DNA from: Planctomycetota bacterium
GTDB lineage: Bacteria; Planctomycetota; UBA1135; GCA-002686595
Assembly: GCA_009691855.1 (NCBI GenBank)
Contig: SIAI01000023.1
Span: 1-60,669, forward strand
DNA length: 60,669 nt
Reading direction: 5' to 3'
Under the pieces are notes generated by a model. The model worked only from the letters and a program-made list of their open reading frames with translations. It was not told where the DNA came from and made no database searches. The position numbers and the translations under genes are program-made. Every line of letters starts with the position of its first letter. Within the stretch, counting starts at the first letter, position 1. Below are positions 26,672 to 40,548 of the stretch, piece after piece.

Positions 26672-28951
26672 GTGAAGAGGCGCTGGTTCGTTCCTGCGGG
26701 GCTTGCACTGGCCGTCGCGCTGGCGTGGGGTCTGCGCGCGTTGAGCGGAGAGCTGCGCGAGGAGCGCCCGCAGGGACGCTTCGCATCCCATCTGGACGCG
26801 CCGTCGGTTGCGCAGGACGAGGCGCAACTCCAGCCCGCGGAACGAATGTCGGCCGCTGAACGCGAAGCCGCTCGGGCTGGGATCACGCTCCGCGTGCGCG
26901 ACGATCGGCAGCGGCCGGTGGCCGAGGCGCTCGTGCGCGTCCTGGGCACGTCGTTCCAGGCGAGCAGCGATTCCAGCGGACGCTGCCGGCTCGCGCTCGA
27001 GCAACGAGCCGAGCTCGAGCTCGAAGTCAGCGCGCCCGACCACGTCGGCTTGCGCGAGCGCCGACCGTGGGCCGCGGAGCTGGAGCTCGTGCTGCCGCGC
27101 CGCGGCACGCTGCGCGGTCGCACCCTCGTGCGCGAGCCTCCGGGCGACGGCACGCCGGATCACGACGAGCGCCAGCTCGCGGGCGCGCGCGTGCACGTGC
27201 AACACGCCTCGCGCTGGAGCCCGGAGATCGGTGAGACGACGAGCGCAGAGGACGGCTTGTTCCAGCTCGACGGCGTGCCGCTCGGGACTCAGCTCGTGGT
27301 GTGCGCCTCGGCGCCCGGGTTCCCCGAGGTGGACGCGAGCGTTTCCGTGGACGCGGAGGAGGACGAGCTCGTGCTCGCGCTCGAGGCGCTTCCTGCCGTC
27401 GAGGTCGAGGTGCGCGAGTGGCCCGCGGACGTGCCCATCGCCGGGGCCTGGGTCAACGACGCGTGCACGGACGCGGCCGGGCGCGTGTGGCTCGCGCGCG
27501 AGGAGCAGGGATTCGAGTTCGAGGCCACCGCGCCCGGCTTCTGCGCGCTCGTCGGCGCGACGCGCCTGGCGGAGCTCCCCACGGGCGCGCCGCTCGTGCT
27601 GCGCTTGCCGCGCGCGGCCGCGCTGGAGGGCCGCGTCGTCGCAGCCGACGGGCAGCCGGTCGCCGGTGCGCGGCTCGCCTTCAGGACGGAAGAGGGCGCG
27701 GACTCGCGCCTGTTGCCGCCGCGGGCGCGTCGTTGGTCGTACTCCGTCGAGGACGCGGACGAGACGCTCTCGGCCTTCGATGGCAGCTACCGCTCTCCGT
27801 CTTTCTTACCCGGGCAGCGCGCAGTGCGCGTCCGGGCTTCGCATCCAGACGCGGGCGACGCCGAGGCAGAGGGCGGCCCGCTGGGTGGAGCGGGAACGGT
27901 CACGCGCCTCGATCTCGCGCTCGCGCCACGCGTCGGCGGCACGCTCGTCGGCCACGTGCGCTTTCGCGACCAATGGGTCAGCGGCGCCGTGCTCTGGAAG
28001 GGCGCGAAGCGCAACGGCGCGGCGCAACTCGACCTCGAGGGCGACTACAACCTCGCGGGCATCGAGGCCGGCTGGGTCGTCCTCGAGGTGCGCGCCGGAC
28101 CCAAGGAGCTCCAGGGCCTACTGCCGGACACGCAGGCCAGCGTGTTCGTCGAGGCCGGCGGCGAGCTGCGGCACGACTTCGATCTCTCCCTGCCCATGGC
28201 CGAGATCGGCGGGCGCGTCGTGCACACGGACGGCAGTCCGGCCGAGGACGTGCGCTATTCCGTGAGCCATCGCGAGCCGCGCTACGCGCTCGAGCGCAAG
28301 TCGAAGCGCGGCGGAACCTGGTCAGTGCTCGTCCCCGACCTGGGCTGGGAGTACGAGCTCACCTTCCGCAATGGGCACGAGTCCGTGCGTCTCGCGGGCG
28401 TCCGCGCCGGGGACACGGGGCTCGAGGTCGTGCTGCCGGACCTCGCCTGGCTCGGTGTGCTCGTGCTGGACGCCGAGAGCGAGCGCGAACCGGAATCGTG
28501 GACCCTGCTGTGGCGCCGCGCGGGCACGGACTCCTTCGAGCGCGCCTACCAGTATGGCCTCGAGGTCGCCCCCGGCCTCGTCGATGTGCGCGTCGAGACC
28601 CCGGGGCTCGGCTACCTGCCCGCGCAGTTCGATGGCGTGCGCGTCGAGGCCGCGGTGGGGAACACGCTGCGCATCCTCCTGCGACGCGGGCTCGAGCTCG
28701 TGCTGGAGGTCGATCCGTCCCTCGACGACCAGCTCCTCTTCCTGCGGGCGCCCGAGGGCTCGTTTCCGCCAGGCTCGGAGCTCGCGCAGCGCCGCATCGA
28801 CGTCGATGCCTTCGGCGCCGCGCACCTCGTGGGACTCACGTCGGGCCTCTGGCGCTTCGCGGCCGAGCCGGACGAGGTGCGCTTCGAGCCCGCGACGGTG
28901 CGCTTGCCGCGCGAGACGCCGCTCGTCCTGCGCGGCATACGCCGCGACTGA
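26672..28951 (+). CDS. large exported protein with repeated carboxypeptidase-regulatory-like domains, function unknown
   Basis: A 759-residue protein. A signal or anchor helix (residues 5-26, [19 protein letters not shown]) is followed by a mainly beta-strand sequence. At least three segments fit the CarboxypepD_reg-like G-x-V-x-d-x2-G-x-P-V-x-G-A pattern: [20 protein letters not shown] (about 68-87), [18 protein letters not shown] (about 320-337), and [20 protein letters not shown] (about 510-529). No catalytic motif was recognised. GTG start with no clear Shine-Dalgarno. It converges with pheT, 6 bases apart. A surface or periplasmic structural role is only a guess. Confidence 0.7.
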   Translation: MKRRWFVPAGLALAVALAWGLRALSGELREERPQGRFASHLDAPSVAQDEAQLQPAERMSAAEREAARAGITLRVRDDRQRPVAEALVRVLGTSFQASSDSSGRCRLALEQRAELELEVSAPDHVGLRERRPWAAELELVLPRRGTLRGRTLVREPPGDGTPDHDERQLAGARVHVQHASRWSPEIGETTSAEDGLFQLDGVPLGTQLVVCASAPGFPEVDASVSVDAEEDELVLALEALPAVEVEVREWPADVPIAGAWVNDACTDAAGRVWLAREEQGFEFEATAPGFCALVGATRLAELPTGAPLVLRLPRAAALEGRVVAADGQPVAGARLAFRTEEGADSRLLPPRARRWSYSVEDADETLSAFDGSYRSPSFLPGQRAVRVRASHPDAGDAEAEGGPLGGAGTVTRLDLALAPRVGGTLVGHVRFRDQWVSGAVLWKGAKRNGAAQLDLEGDYNLAGIEAGWVVLEVRAGPKELQGLLPDTQASVFVEAGGELRHDFDLSLPMAEIGGRVVHTDGSPAEDVRYSVSHREPRYALERKSKRGGTWSVLVPDLGWEYELTFRNGHESVRLAGVRAGDTGLEVVLPDLAWLGVLVLDAESEREPESWTLLWRRAGTDSFERAYQYGLEVAPGLVDVRVETPGLGYLPAQFDGVRVEAAVGNTLRILLRRGLELVLEVDPSLDDQLLFLRAPEGSFPPGSELAQRRIDVDAFGAAHLVGLTSGLWRFAAEPDEVRFEPATVRLPRETPLVLRGIRRD

Positions 28952-28957
28952 GACGCC

Positions 28958-31420
28958 TCACTCCTTGCGCAGCTCGCCGCCGAGCTCGACCACCGCGCGC
29001 TCGACGCGCGCCAGGTACTTGGCGCAGTCCTGATCGGAGAGCGTGCGCTCGGCGGCCTGCAGCAGCACGTGGAAGGCGAGCGACTTCTTGCCCGCGCCGA
29101 GGTTCGGGCCGCGGTACAGGTCGAACAGCTCGCAGCTCTCGACCAGGCCCTTGCCGGCGTTCTGGAGCGCGCTCACCAGCGCGCCCGCGGCGACGCCCTC
29201 GGCCACGGCCACGGCCACGTCAACCTTCACGCTCGGGAAGCGCGGCAGCGCGTGGAACCTCGGCGGCACGGCGGGCGCGGCGAGCAGCGCGTCGAGCCAC
29301 AGGCTCGCGCAAGCGACCTCGCCGTCGAGCTCGCCGGTGAGCTCCAGTCGTGATTGGATCTCGGGCTCGAGCGTGGCGAGCAGCGCGAGCGGCTCGCCCA
29401 CGGGTTCCCCCTTGCCGTCAGACAGGGCGCCGTGCGCGACGACGCAGCGCGTCGGGTGGGCCCAGGCGGGCCGCGCGGCGTCGGCGCAGCGCTCCCAGCG
29501 AGACACGGGACGGCCGACGGCGGCGAGCGCATCCTCGACGACGCCTTGCAGGTGCGCGAACACGCCCGCGTCGAAACGCGCGCCCTTCGCCGGTCGCGGC
29601 GCGAGCCAGGCGAGCGCGCACTCGTGACGCTCGAGCGGCTCGCCGCGCGCGTTGCCGCGCTCGGGGAGGTAGCCCTTCCCGATCTCGAACAGGCGCACTT
29701 CTGGGCCTTGACGGCGGTTGTGCGCGAGGTGCGCGAGCAGGCTGGGCGCGACCGAGCGACGCACGCGGTCCAGGCCCTCGATCTGCGGGTTCACGATGCG
29801 CACGTGCGGCTGGTCGGCGATGCCGACGCGCTCGGCGTGCGCGCTCTCGTGGAACGAGTAGGTCATGGCCTCGTGGAAGCCCGCTGCGCCGCTCAGGCGG
29901 TCCTGCAGGGCGCGCACGAGCTCGCGGCGTTCGTCGAAGGGCGCGGGCGCGAGCGGCGCGACCAGCGGCGCGTCGGCGATGTTGCCGTAGCCGAAGAGGC
30001 GCCCGATCTCCTCGATCAGGTCTTCCTCGATGCGGATGTCCTTCGTGGCGCGCGCCGAGGGGACGCTCACGCTCCAGCTCGCGCCCGACTTGTTCACGCC
30101 GAACTCGAGTGCCGTCAGGTAGCCCTCGACCCGCTCGTCCGCCAGCGGCGCGCCCAGCACCTCGCGCACGCGCGCGGGGCGCAGCGCGATCGCGCGCGCC
30201 GGATCCTGCCACTGTCCCGCGTCGCCCGCGGGGCGCGGCAGCGTGATCCCGGGCTGCAGCTCGCGCAGCAGGTTCACGAGGTGCGCGGCGGCCTTGGCCG
30301 GCAGCGTCGGGTCGAGGTTCTTCTCGAAGCGCGCCGAGGCGTCGGTGCGCAGGCCGAGGCGCGCGGCCGTGCGGCGCACGGTCGTCGGGTGGAAGCACGC
30401 GGCCTCGAGCAGGAGCGCGCTGGTCTCGCCCGTGACCTTCGAGGCCTCGCCGCCCATCACGCCGGCGATAGCCACGACCTCGTCGCCAGAGCAGATGAGC
30501 ATGTCGTCGGCGCTGAGCGCGCGCTCGACGCCGTCGAGGGTCTTCGTCGTCTCGCCCGCGCGCGCGTTGCGCACCAGGATCCCGCTCGACCCGAGGCGTG
30601 CGCGGTCGAACAGGTGGTTCGGCTGCGCCAGGTCGAGCATCACGAAGTTCGAGAGGTCGACCAGGAGGTCGATCGGACGCTGGCCGACCGCGAGCAGCAG
30701 GAAGCGCAGCCAGTCGGGCGAGGGGCCGTTCTTCACGCCCTCGATCTCGAGGCCGAGGTAGCGCGCGCAGCCCGCGCTCTCGACGCGCACGGGATAGGGC
30801 TTGCCTGAGCCGGTCTTCGGGAAGGCGAGCTCGAGCGCCTTGCGCTTGCGCCCGCGGATCGCGGCGACCTCCAGCGCGAGCCCGCGATGGCCCCAGAGAT
30901 CGGGCCGGTGCGTGAGCGACTTGTTGTCGATCTCGATGATCCAGTCGTCGAGCCCGAGCGCCTGGGCGACGCTCGTTCCCGGCGCGGGCGTGCCGGGCAG
31001 GACCCAGATGCCCGCGTGCTCGTCGGACAGCGCGAGCTCGCGCTCCGAGCAGATCATCCCCTGGCTCTCGACACCGCGGATCTTGCTCTTCTTGATCTTC
31101 AGCTCGCCCGGCAGCGTGACGCCGGGCAGCGCCACGGCCACGCGCTGGCCTTGAGCGACGTTCGCGGCGCCGCACACGATCTGCACCAGCTGGCCCTCGC
31201 CGCGCGGGCCCACGTCCACCTTGCACAGCGAGAGCTTGTCGGCGTCGGGGTGCTTGGCGCGCTCGACCACGTGCCCGACGACGACGTCGGAGAGCTGCGG
31301 CGCAAAGCGCTCCAGCCCTTCGACCTCGGCGGTGTGGATCGTGAGGTCGTTGGCGACTTCTTGCGCCGTGAGCCCGACGAGGTCGACGTGGCGCGCGAGC
31401 CAGCGGTAGGAGATCTTCAC
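28958..31420 (-). CDS. pheT: phenylalanyl-tRNA synthetase beta subunit
   Basis: Large subunit of the tetrameric PheRS; carries tRNA binding and editing. The 820 residues are typical. Domains in order: N-terminal B1 and tRNA-binding EMAP-like domain (residues 40-150, with HPDADKLSLCKVDVG), B3/B4 editing core (about 210-400), B5 (about 400-475), class II-like core, and the C-terminal ferredoxin-like anticodon-binding domain (PRFHALPRFPSVKVDVAVAV). The GTG start lies one base after the pheS stop. Last gene of the sixteen-gene minus-strand run. Confidence 0.95.
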   Translation of the reverse strand: MKISYRWLARHVDLVGLTAQEVANDLTIHTAEVEGLERFAPQLSDVVVGHVVERAKHPDADKLSLCKVDVGPRGEGQLVQIVCGAANVAQGQRVAVALPGVTLPGELKIKKSKIRGVESQGMICSERELALSDEHAGIWVLPGTPAPGTSVAQALGLDDWIIEIDNKSLTHRPDLWGHRGLALEVAAIRGRKRKALELAFPKTGSGKPYPVRVESAGCARYLGLEIEGVKNGPSPDWLRFLLLAVGQRPIDLLVDLSNFVMLDLAQPNHLFDRARLGSSGILVRNARAGETTKTLDGVERALSADDMLICSGDEVVAIAGVMGGEASKVTGETSALLLEAACFHPTTVRRTAARLGLRTDASARFEKNLDPTLPAKAAAHLVNLLRELQPGITLPRPAGDAGQWQDPARAIALRPARVREVLGAPLADERVEGYLTALEFGVNKSGASWSVSVPSARATKDIRIEEDLIEEIGRLFGYGNIADAPLVAPLAPAPFDERRELVRALQDRLSGAAGFHEAMTYSFHESAHAERVGIADQPHVRIVNPQIEGLDRVRRSVAPSLLAHLAHNRRQGPEVRLFEIGKGYLPERGNARGEPLERHECALAWLAPRPAKGARFDAGVFAHLQGVVEDALAAVGRPVSRWERCADAARPAWAHPTRCVVAHGALSDGKGEPVGEPLALLATLEPEIQSRLELTGELDGEVACASLWLDALLAAPAVPPRFHALPRFPSVKVDVAVAVAEGVAAGALVSALQNAGKGLVESCELFDLYRGPNLGAGKKSLAFHVLLQAAERTLSDQDCAKYLARVERAVVELGGELRKE

Positions 31421-31421
31421 G

Positions 31422-32444
31422 CTAGAACTGCTCCAGGAAGCGCACGTCCGCGCCCATCAGGTGGCGGATGTCGTCGATGCCGTAGCGCAGCATCACCAGG
31501 CGCGAGAGCCCCAGGCCGAAGGCGAAGCCGGTGTAGCGTTGGCTGTCGATGCCGCCGGCCTTCAGCACGGCCGGGTGCACCATGCCGCACGGGCACAGCT
31601 CGATCCACGTCGAGCGCTTGCACACGCTGCAGCCTTGCGCACAGAACGGGCAACGCACGTCGAGCTCGAAGCCCGGCTCGACGAACGGGAAGTAGCCCGG
31701 ACGCAGACGCACCTCGAGCTCCTGCTGGAAGACCTCGCGCAGGAAGGTCTTCATGGTGCCGATCAGGTGCCCGACGGTGATGCCCTCGCCGACCACCAGG
31801 CCCTCCATCTGGTGGAAGGTGTGCTCGTGCGAGGCGTCCGTCGTCTCGTTGCGGAAGCAGCGCCCGGGCACGATCGCGCGGAAGGGCGGGGGCATCTTCT
31901 CCAGCGCGCGGATCTGCACAGGTGAAGTGTGCGTGCGCATGAGCAGCCTCTGCTCGCGGTCGCACCAGAAGGTGTCGTGCATCTCGCGCGCCGGGTGGTC
32001 GTGCGGGATGTTCAGCTTCTCGAAGTTGTAGGCGTCGAGCTCGACCTCGGGGCCGTCGAGGATCGCGTAGCCCATCGAGGAGAAGATCTGCTCCAGGCGC
32101 CGCACGACGTGCGTCAGCGGGTGCAGGGAACCATGCGCCAGAGCGCGCGCGGGCAGCGTCGCATCGAAGTGCTCGTCCGTGCGCTCGGCCGCCAGGCGCT
32201 CGCGCTCGAGCACGGCCCGGCGCTCAGCCAAGGCCGCCTCGAGCGCGCGCTTGAGCTCGTTGGCGCCCTCGCCGAAGGCTTTGCGCTCGGCCGGCGGCAC
32301 GTCGCGGATAGAGCCCAGGAGCTTCCCGAGCGCGCCGTCCTTGCCCAGGAACTCGCGCTCGACGCGCGCGAGCTCGCTGGGCTCGCGCGCGGCGGAGATG
32401 GCGGCGAGCGCGCGCTCGCGGAGCTCGGCCCGCTCGGCGCTCAC
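31422..32444 (-). CDS. pheS: phenylalanyl-tRNA synthetase alpha subunit
   Basis: Catalytic subunit of PheRS, 340 residues from the GTG at 32444, the usual length. Sequence upstream in frame overlaps rplT and is Arg/Gly-rich shadow. An N-terminal coiled coil (residues 1-85) is followed by the class II core: motif 2 in GRCFRNETTDASHEHTFHQ and motif 3 in GFAFGLGLSRLVML. A four-Cys insertion RCPFCAQGCSVCK with CPCGMVHP matches the zinc-ribbon type known from Bacillus-like PheS. The start is 5 bases after the rplT stop. Confidence 0.94.
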   Translation of the reverse strand: MSAERAELRERALAAISAAREPSELARVEREFLGKDGALGKLLGSIRDVPPAERKAFGEGANELKRALEAALAERRAVLERERLAAERTDEHFDATLPARALAHGSLHPLTHVVRRLEQIFSSMGYAILDGPEVELDAYNFEKLNIPHDHPAREMHDTFWCDREQRLLMRTHTSPVQIRALEKMPPPFRAIVPGRCFRNETTDASHEHTFHQMEGLVVGEGITVGHLIGTMKTFLREVFQQELEVRLRPGYFPFVEPGFELDVRCPFCAQGCSVCKRSTWIELCPCGMVHPAVLKAGGIDSQRYTGFAFGLGLSRLVMLRYGIDDIRHLMGADVRFLEQF

Positions 32445-32449
32445 GGCCG

Positions 32450-32824
32450 TCAGCTGGCGGCCGGGGTCGCCTGGCGCGAGCTCTTGGAGACCTCGACCAG
32501 CTGGTCGAAGGCCGCCGGGTCGTTGGCCGCGAGCTCGGACAGCTGCTTGCGGTTCAGCTCCACGCCGCCCTTCTTCAGGCCGTCGATGAAGGTCGAGTAC
32601 GAGAGCCCGCGCGCGCGCGTGGCCGCGTTGATGCGCGCGATCCACAGCGTGCGGTACTCACGCTTCTTGCGGTGCCGGTCGCGCGTGCCGTAGGCCAGCG
32701 CGCGCACCACCGACTCGTAGACCGTGCGCCAGAGGCGCGAACGGCCGCCCCAGAAACCCTTGGCGCGCTTGAAGTAACGGGCTTTCTTGTGTCGGCGCGG
32801 AGCGCCGTAGGTGACGCGTACCAT
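32450..32824 (-). CDS. rplT: ribosomal protein bL20
   Basis: 23S-rRNA-binding assembly protein of the large subunit. The 124 residues include the expected basic N-terminal extension ([19 protein letters not shown]) and the globular part with [20 protein letters not shown] and the closing [23 protein letters not shown] start, 3 bases after the rpmI stop. In many bacteria bL20 represses its own operon; no obvious leader structure for that is proven here. Confidence 0.97.
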   Translation of the reverse strand: MVRVTYGAPRRHKKARYFKRAKGFWGGRSRLWRTVYESVVRALAYGTRDRHRKKREYRTLWIARINAATRARGLSYSTFIDGLKKGGVELNRKQLSELAANDPAAFDQLVEVSKSSRQATPAAS

Positions 32825-32827
32825 GGA

Positions 32828-33022
32828 TCAGGACCCCATCATGTTGCGGATCAGCTTGGCCCACACGCCCTCGAGCACGAGCGGCTTGCGCAGCGCGCGG
32901 CGCTGCTTGCCGTTCTTGGACGCGTGCATGTGGCCGCGCGCGCTCTTGGAGCACAGCACCTTGCCGTTCTTGGAGATGCGGAAGCGCTTCTTGACGGAGC
33001 CTTTGGACTTGGCTTTGGGCAT
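32828..33022 (-). CDS. rpmI: ribosomal protein bL35
   Basis: A 64-residue basic ribosomal protein with the family start MPKAKSKGSVKKRFRISKNG and the middle SARGHMHASKNGKQRRALRK. The ATG at 33022 fixes this start. The 162-base gap to infC is GC-rich and could hold a leader for rpmI-rplT autoregulation, but no specific structure was recognised. Confidence 0.96.
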   Translation of the reverse strand: MPKAKSKGSVKKRFRISKNGKVLCSKSARGHMHASKNGKQRRALRKPLVLEGVWAKLIRNMMGS

Positions 33023-33184
33023 GGGGATCGTTCGCAGCAGGATCGGCTTCGCCTCCGTCACGCGTGCGGTGTCGGCGCCGACCGGGTTCCCCGTTCGCAA
33101 GGCACGGCGCGCGTGCCCGCTGGCGGGAGCCTGGGGCGGGCCGACGGACCCGCGCCTGGCTTGGAGTGGGAAAGGGCGAAGACT

Positions 33185-33916
33185 CTACCGGCGCGGACGA
33201 TCCGGGGGAAGCCCCGAACGCGGCGGCGCGGCTCGCGCGGCGCCTTCGGCGTCGGAATTGGCCGGCGCGGGCGTGGCCGCCTTGGGAGCGGGAGCCGGTC
33301 CGGGAACATTGCCCGACGGCGCAGGCCCGGGCCGGGCGGCCGGCGCGCGCGGAGCGGACGGAGGCCCGGAATGGCTGCTGCTCGCACCCTTGCGCGACAG
33401 CAGCATGTTGAGGCGCGGCCCGTTCATGCGCGGCGGCGTCTCGACCTTGGAGATGTCGGCCAGGGCCTCGGTGACGCGCTTCATCACGTTGTAGCCGAGC
33501 TCGGGGTGCGAGCGCTGGCGACCGCGGAAGATGCACACCACCTGCACCTTGTGGCCCTCCTCGAGGAACTTGCGACCCTGCACCAGGCGATACTCGAGGT
33601 CGTGCGGGTCGATGGCCGGACGCACGCGCAGCTCCTTCAGCGTGGAGTGCGGCTTGGCCTGGCCCCGCTCCTTCTTCTTCTGCGCGTATTTGAACTTGCC
33701 GAAGTCCATCACCCGGCACACGGGCGGTTCGGCGTTGGGCTGCACCTCGACCAGATCCAGCCCGGCCTCGTCGGCCATGCGCCGCGCTTCGTCGGTGGTG
33801 ACCACGCCGACCTGCTCGTTGGCGGCGTTGATCAGGCGCACCTCGGGAACCCGGATCTGACGGTTGACCCGGTACTTGTTGGACGGCTCGGGCTTTCTGG
33901 AGAAGTCTCGCTTCAA
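33185..33916 (-). CDS. infC: translation initiation factor IF-3 with Pro/Ala-rich C-terminal tail
   Basis: Promotes initiation fidelity and subunit dissociation. The N-domain (VNRQIRVPEVRLINAANEQVG) and C-domain (KELRVRPAIDPHDLEYRL, FLEEGHKVQVVCIFRGRQ, PPRMNGPRLNMLL) are complete by residue 175. Residues 176-243 are an extra low-complexity tail of Ser, Pro, Ala and Gly ending PPDRPRR. The start is TTG at 33916; infC commonly has a rare start codon for autoregulation, but TTG is only mildly unusual. A TATCCT hexamer (33994-33989) upstream may be a promoter within the run. Confidence 0.94.
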   Translation of the reverse strand: MKRDFSRKPEPSNKYRVNRQIRVPEVRLINAANEQVGVVTTDEARRMADEAGLDLVEVQPNAEPPVCRVMDFGKFKYAQKKKERGQAKPHSTLKELRVRPAIDPHDLEYRLVQGRKFLEEGHKVQVVCIFRGRQRSHPELGYNVMKRVTEALADISKVETPPRMNGPRLNMLLSRKGASSSHSGPPSAPRAPAARPGPAPSGNVPGPAPAPKAATPAPANSDAEGAARAAPPRSGLPPDRPRR

Positions 33917-34025
33917 ACGTTGTTCTTCTGGGTCGGGATGGTTTGCGGACGCGCGCGGACTGCTGCGCTCGGCCGGCGGAGGAGTGGAAGGATAGTCGGG
34001 ATCGTCGGATCTGCGCCAGGGAGAG

Positions 34026-35852
34026 TCATTTCGGCGTCAGGTCCGCAGCGGCCGCGGCGCCCTTGGCGGCGCGCGTCAAAGCCTGCCCGGCGAGCTGGAT
34101 GTGCACCTCGGCCAGGTTCTCTGGCCGCACCGGCGAGGGCGCCTGGCACATCAGGTCGGCCGCCGAAGCGGTCTTGGGGAAGGCGATCACGTCACGGATG
34201 TTGTCCAGGCCGGCGGTCAGCGCCGCGGTGCGGTCCAGCCCCAGGGCAAAGCCGCCGTGCGGCGGCGCGCCGTAGGACAGGGCCTCGAGCAGGAAGCCGA
34301 ACTTCTCCTGCCGCTCCTCGGGGCCGATGCCGAGGATCTCGAACACGCGCTCCTGCACCTCGGAGCGGTGGATCCGGATCGAGCCCGAGCCCAGTTCCCA
34401 GCCGTTCATGACCAGGTCGTAGGAGCGGCTCATCAGCTGGCCCGGATCCGCGCCGGGACCGCCCAGAGCCCAGTCCTCGGGCGCGGTGAAGGGGTGGTGC
34501 TCGCTGAACCAGCGCTTGGCGTCCTCGTCGTAGGTGAACAGAGGGAAGTGCGTGACCCAGGTGAAGGCGTAGTGCTTCGGATCGACGAGGTTCAGCTTGG
34601 CGCGCAGATGCAGGCGCACCTCGTTCAGCGACTTGCGCGCGACGCTCTGCGCATCCGCCACGAACAGGCACAGGTCGCCGCTCTTCGCGCTCAGGAGCTG
34701 CATCAGCTCGCCGGCCAGCGGCCCGGCCGCGAAGCGCGCCAAGGAACCCGTGCCGCCGCCCGCGTCGGCCTTCCACCAGGCCAGGCCCTTCGCGCCGCCC
34801 AGCGCGGCCACGGCGTTGAGCCCTTCCTCGATCTCCTTGCGCGAGAAGGCGACGTTGCCGGCGTTGAGGCCGAGCACGCGCCCGCCGCGCTCGAGCGCGC
34901 CGAGGAACACCTTGAACTCGGTCTTCTTGGCCCACGCGGCCACGTCGACGAGTTCGAGGCCGAAGCGCACGTCGGGCTTGTCGCTGCCGTAGCGCTCCAG
35001 GGCTTCGGCGTGGCGCAGGCGCGGGAAGGGCGTGACGAGCTCGATGCCCATCGCCTCGCGGAAGGTCGCCGCCAGCACGCGCTCCCACACCGCGAACACG
35101 TCCTCCTCCTCGACGAATGACATCTCCATGTCGAGCTGCGTGAAGTCCGGCTGGCGATCGGCGCGCAGGTCCTCGTCGCGGAAGCAGCGCGCGACCTGGA
35201 AGTACTTGTCCATGCCCGCCACCATCAGCAGCTGCTTGAAGATCTGCGGCGACTGCGGCAGCGCGAAGAAGGAGCCCGGATGCACGCGCGAGGGCACGAG
35301 GTAGTCGCGCGCGCCCTCGGGCGTGGCCTTGGTCAGCACCGGCGTCTCGACCTCGACGAAGCTCTCGCGCTCGAAGGCCGCGCGCATGGCGCTGATCAGG
35401 CGCGCGCGGTGGATCAGGTTCTTCTGCAGCGCCGGGCGCCGCAGGTCGAGGTAGCGGTACTTGAGGCGCGTGTCGACCGCCGGGAGCTCGCTGGCAGCCA
35501 CGTCGATCGGCGGCGTCTTGGCCTTGGAGAGGATCGCGAGCGACTCGGCCACGACCTCGATCGCGCCGGTCTCGCGCTCCTTGTTGACGTTGCTCGCGTC
35601 GCGCACGACGACGGTGCCGGTGACGCCGATCACGTCCTCGCCCGAGAGCTTGAGCGCCTCGCTGAACTGCGCGCCGAGCACGACCTGCGTCAGCCCGTAG
35701 CGGTCGCGCAGGTCGACGAAGTAGATCCCGCCGTGGTCGCGGCGCTTGTGCACCCAGCCGTTGAGCGTGACCGTCTGGCCCACGTGCGCGGGACGCAGCT
35801 CGCCGCAGGTGTGCGTGCGGCGCCAGTCTCCGGCTCGGCGCGCGGCGGCCAT
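34026..35852 (-). CDS. aspS: aspartyl-tRNA synthetase
   Basis: Class II synthetase of 608 residues, the bacterial type. Order: OB-fold anticodon-binding domain (residues 15-110, HKRRDHGGIYFVDLRDRYG), catalytic core with motif 2 (CFRDEDLRADRQPDFTQLDM), the bacterial GAD insertion (about 290-420), and motif 3 (GGFALGLDRTAALT). Whether it also charges tRNA-Asn cannot be decided by eye. The ATG at 35852 is 1 base after the atpC stop, so it is probably translated from the ATP synthase transcript. Confidence 0.96.
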   Translation of the reverse strand: MAAARRAGDWRRTHTCGELRPAHVGQTVTLNGWVHKRRDHGGIYFVDLRDRYGLTQVVLGAQFSEALKLSGEDVIGVTGTVVVRDASNVNKERETGAIEVVAESLAILSKAKTPPIDVAASELPAVDTRLKYRYLDLRRPALQKNLIHRARLISAMRAAFERESFVEVETPVLTKATPEGARDYLVPSRVHPGSFFALPQSPQIFKQLLMVAGMDKYFQVARCFRDEDLRADRQPDFTQLDMEMSFVEEEDVFAVWERVLAATFREAMGIELVTPFPRLRHAEALERYGSDKPDVRFGLELVDVAAWAKKTEFKVFLGALERGGRVLGLNAGNVAFSRKEIEEGLNAVAALGGAKGLAWWKADAGGGTGSLARFAAGPLAGELMQLLSAKSGDLCLFVADAQSVARKSLNEVRLHLRAKLNLVDPKHYAFTWVTHFPLFTYDEDAKRWFSEHHPFTAPEDWALGGPGADPGQLMSRSYDLVMNGWELGSGSIRIHRSEVQERVFEILGIGPEERQEKFGFLLEALSYGAPPHGGFALGLDRTAALTAGLDNIRDVIAFPKTASAADLMCQAPSPVRPENLAEVHIQLAGQALTRAAKGAAAAADLTPK

Positions 35853-35853
35853 G

Positions 35854-36273
35854 TCAGGAACCCGACTGGCCGGAAGCGCGCAGGCGCAACACCGCCCGAC
35901 GCAGCGCCAGTTCGGCGCGCAGGGTGTCGATCTGTCCGCTCGCTTCGCGGCTGTGGTCGAGGCGCTCGCGGGCGCGCTTCTCGGCCGCGCGCGCGCGCGC
36001 GACGTCGATGTCGGCCGGACGCTCGCCGGCCTCGCTGACCACGCGCACGGTGTCCTGCTTGACCTCCACGAACCCGCCGGAGACGAACAGCGTCTGCTCC
36101 TTGCCGCCCTCGCGCCAGCTGAGCAGACCCACGTCCAGCGCGGCCACCAGCTGCGCGTGGCGCGGCAGGAAGCCCATCGAGCCGTCCACCGCCGGCACGC
36201 GCACCGTCTCGGCCTGGATGTCGAGCACGATCCTGTCCGGAGTGATGACGCGCAGCGTGAGCTTCCCAGTCAT
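35854..36273 (-). CDS. atpC: ATP synthase F1 epsilon subunit
   Basis: Central-stalk subunit, 139 residues. The N-terminal beta-sandwich has TPDRIVLDIQAETVRVPAVD and GSMGFLPRHAQLVAALDVGLL. The C-terminal helical hairpin (about 90-135) is present. ATG start, 4 bases after the atpD stop. Last subunit gene of the operon. Confidence 0.95.
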   Translation of the reverse strand: MTGKLTLRVITPDRIVLDIQAETVRVPAVDGSMGFLPRHAQLVAALDVGLLSWREGGKEQTLFVSGGFVEVKQDTVRVVSEAGERPADIDVARARAAEKRARERLDHSREASGQIDTLRAELALRRAVLRLRASGQSGS

Positions 36274-36277
36274 TTGG

Positions 36278-40343
<4,066 letters not shown>

Positions 40344-40382
40344 CGGGTTTCCTTTGAGCGAATCGTCGGGGTGTGCGGGAGG

Positions 40383-40548
40383 CTAGTGTCCTGGAACCGA
40401 AGTTCGTAGGCAGATCCCGCTTCCATTCGCCGATTGGCAAGGCGCGACGACTACCGCGTATCCAGGGCGATACGCCGAGGAGGAGCAACGCAGCCAGGCG
40501 GTGATGGGGAGCGGGAGGTGCATACGAACTTCGGTGACGGGACCCTAG
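40383..40548. mobile_element. 166-bp MITE-like element between atpA and atpH
   Basis: Both ends read CTAG-K-GTCC-N5-CCGAAGTTCGTA inward (left 40383-40408, right 40523-40548 on the other strand). The inverted similarity continues through TCCCGCTyCC. The exact centre holds a hairpin, GCGTATC-cagggc-GATACGC (40456-40475), centred at 40465.5, the midpoint of the element. There is no reading frame inside that looks like protein. CTAG at both ends could be a target-site feature of a Tc1/IS630-like insertion, or the element could be a RAYT/REP-type palindrome. Its right CTAG contains the atpH TAG stop. Confidence 0.75.

Noticed and set aside
33023..33184. A bL20-type autoregulatory leader between infC and rpmI
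   Set aside because: The gap has the right position, but I could not draw a matching pseudoknot or rRNA-like mimic by eye.
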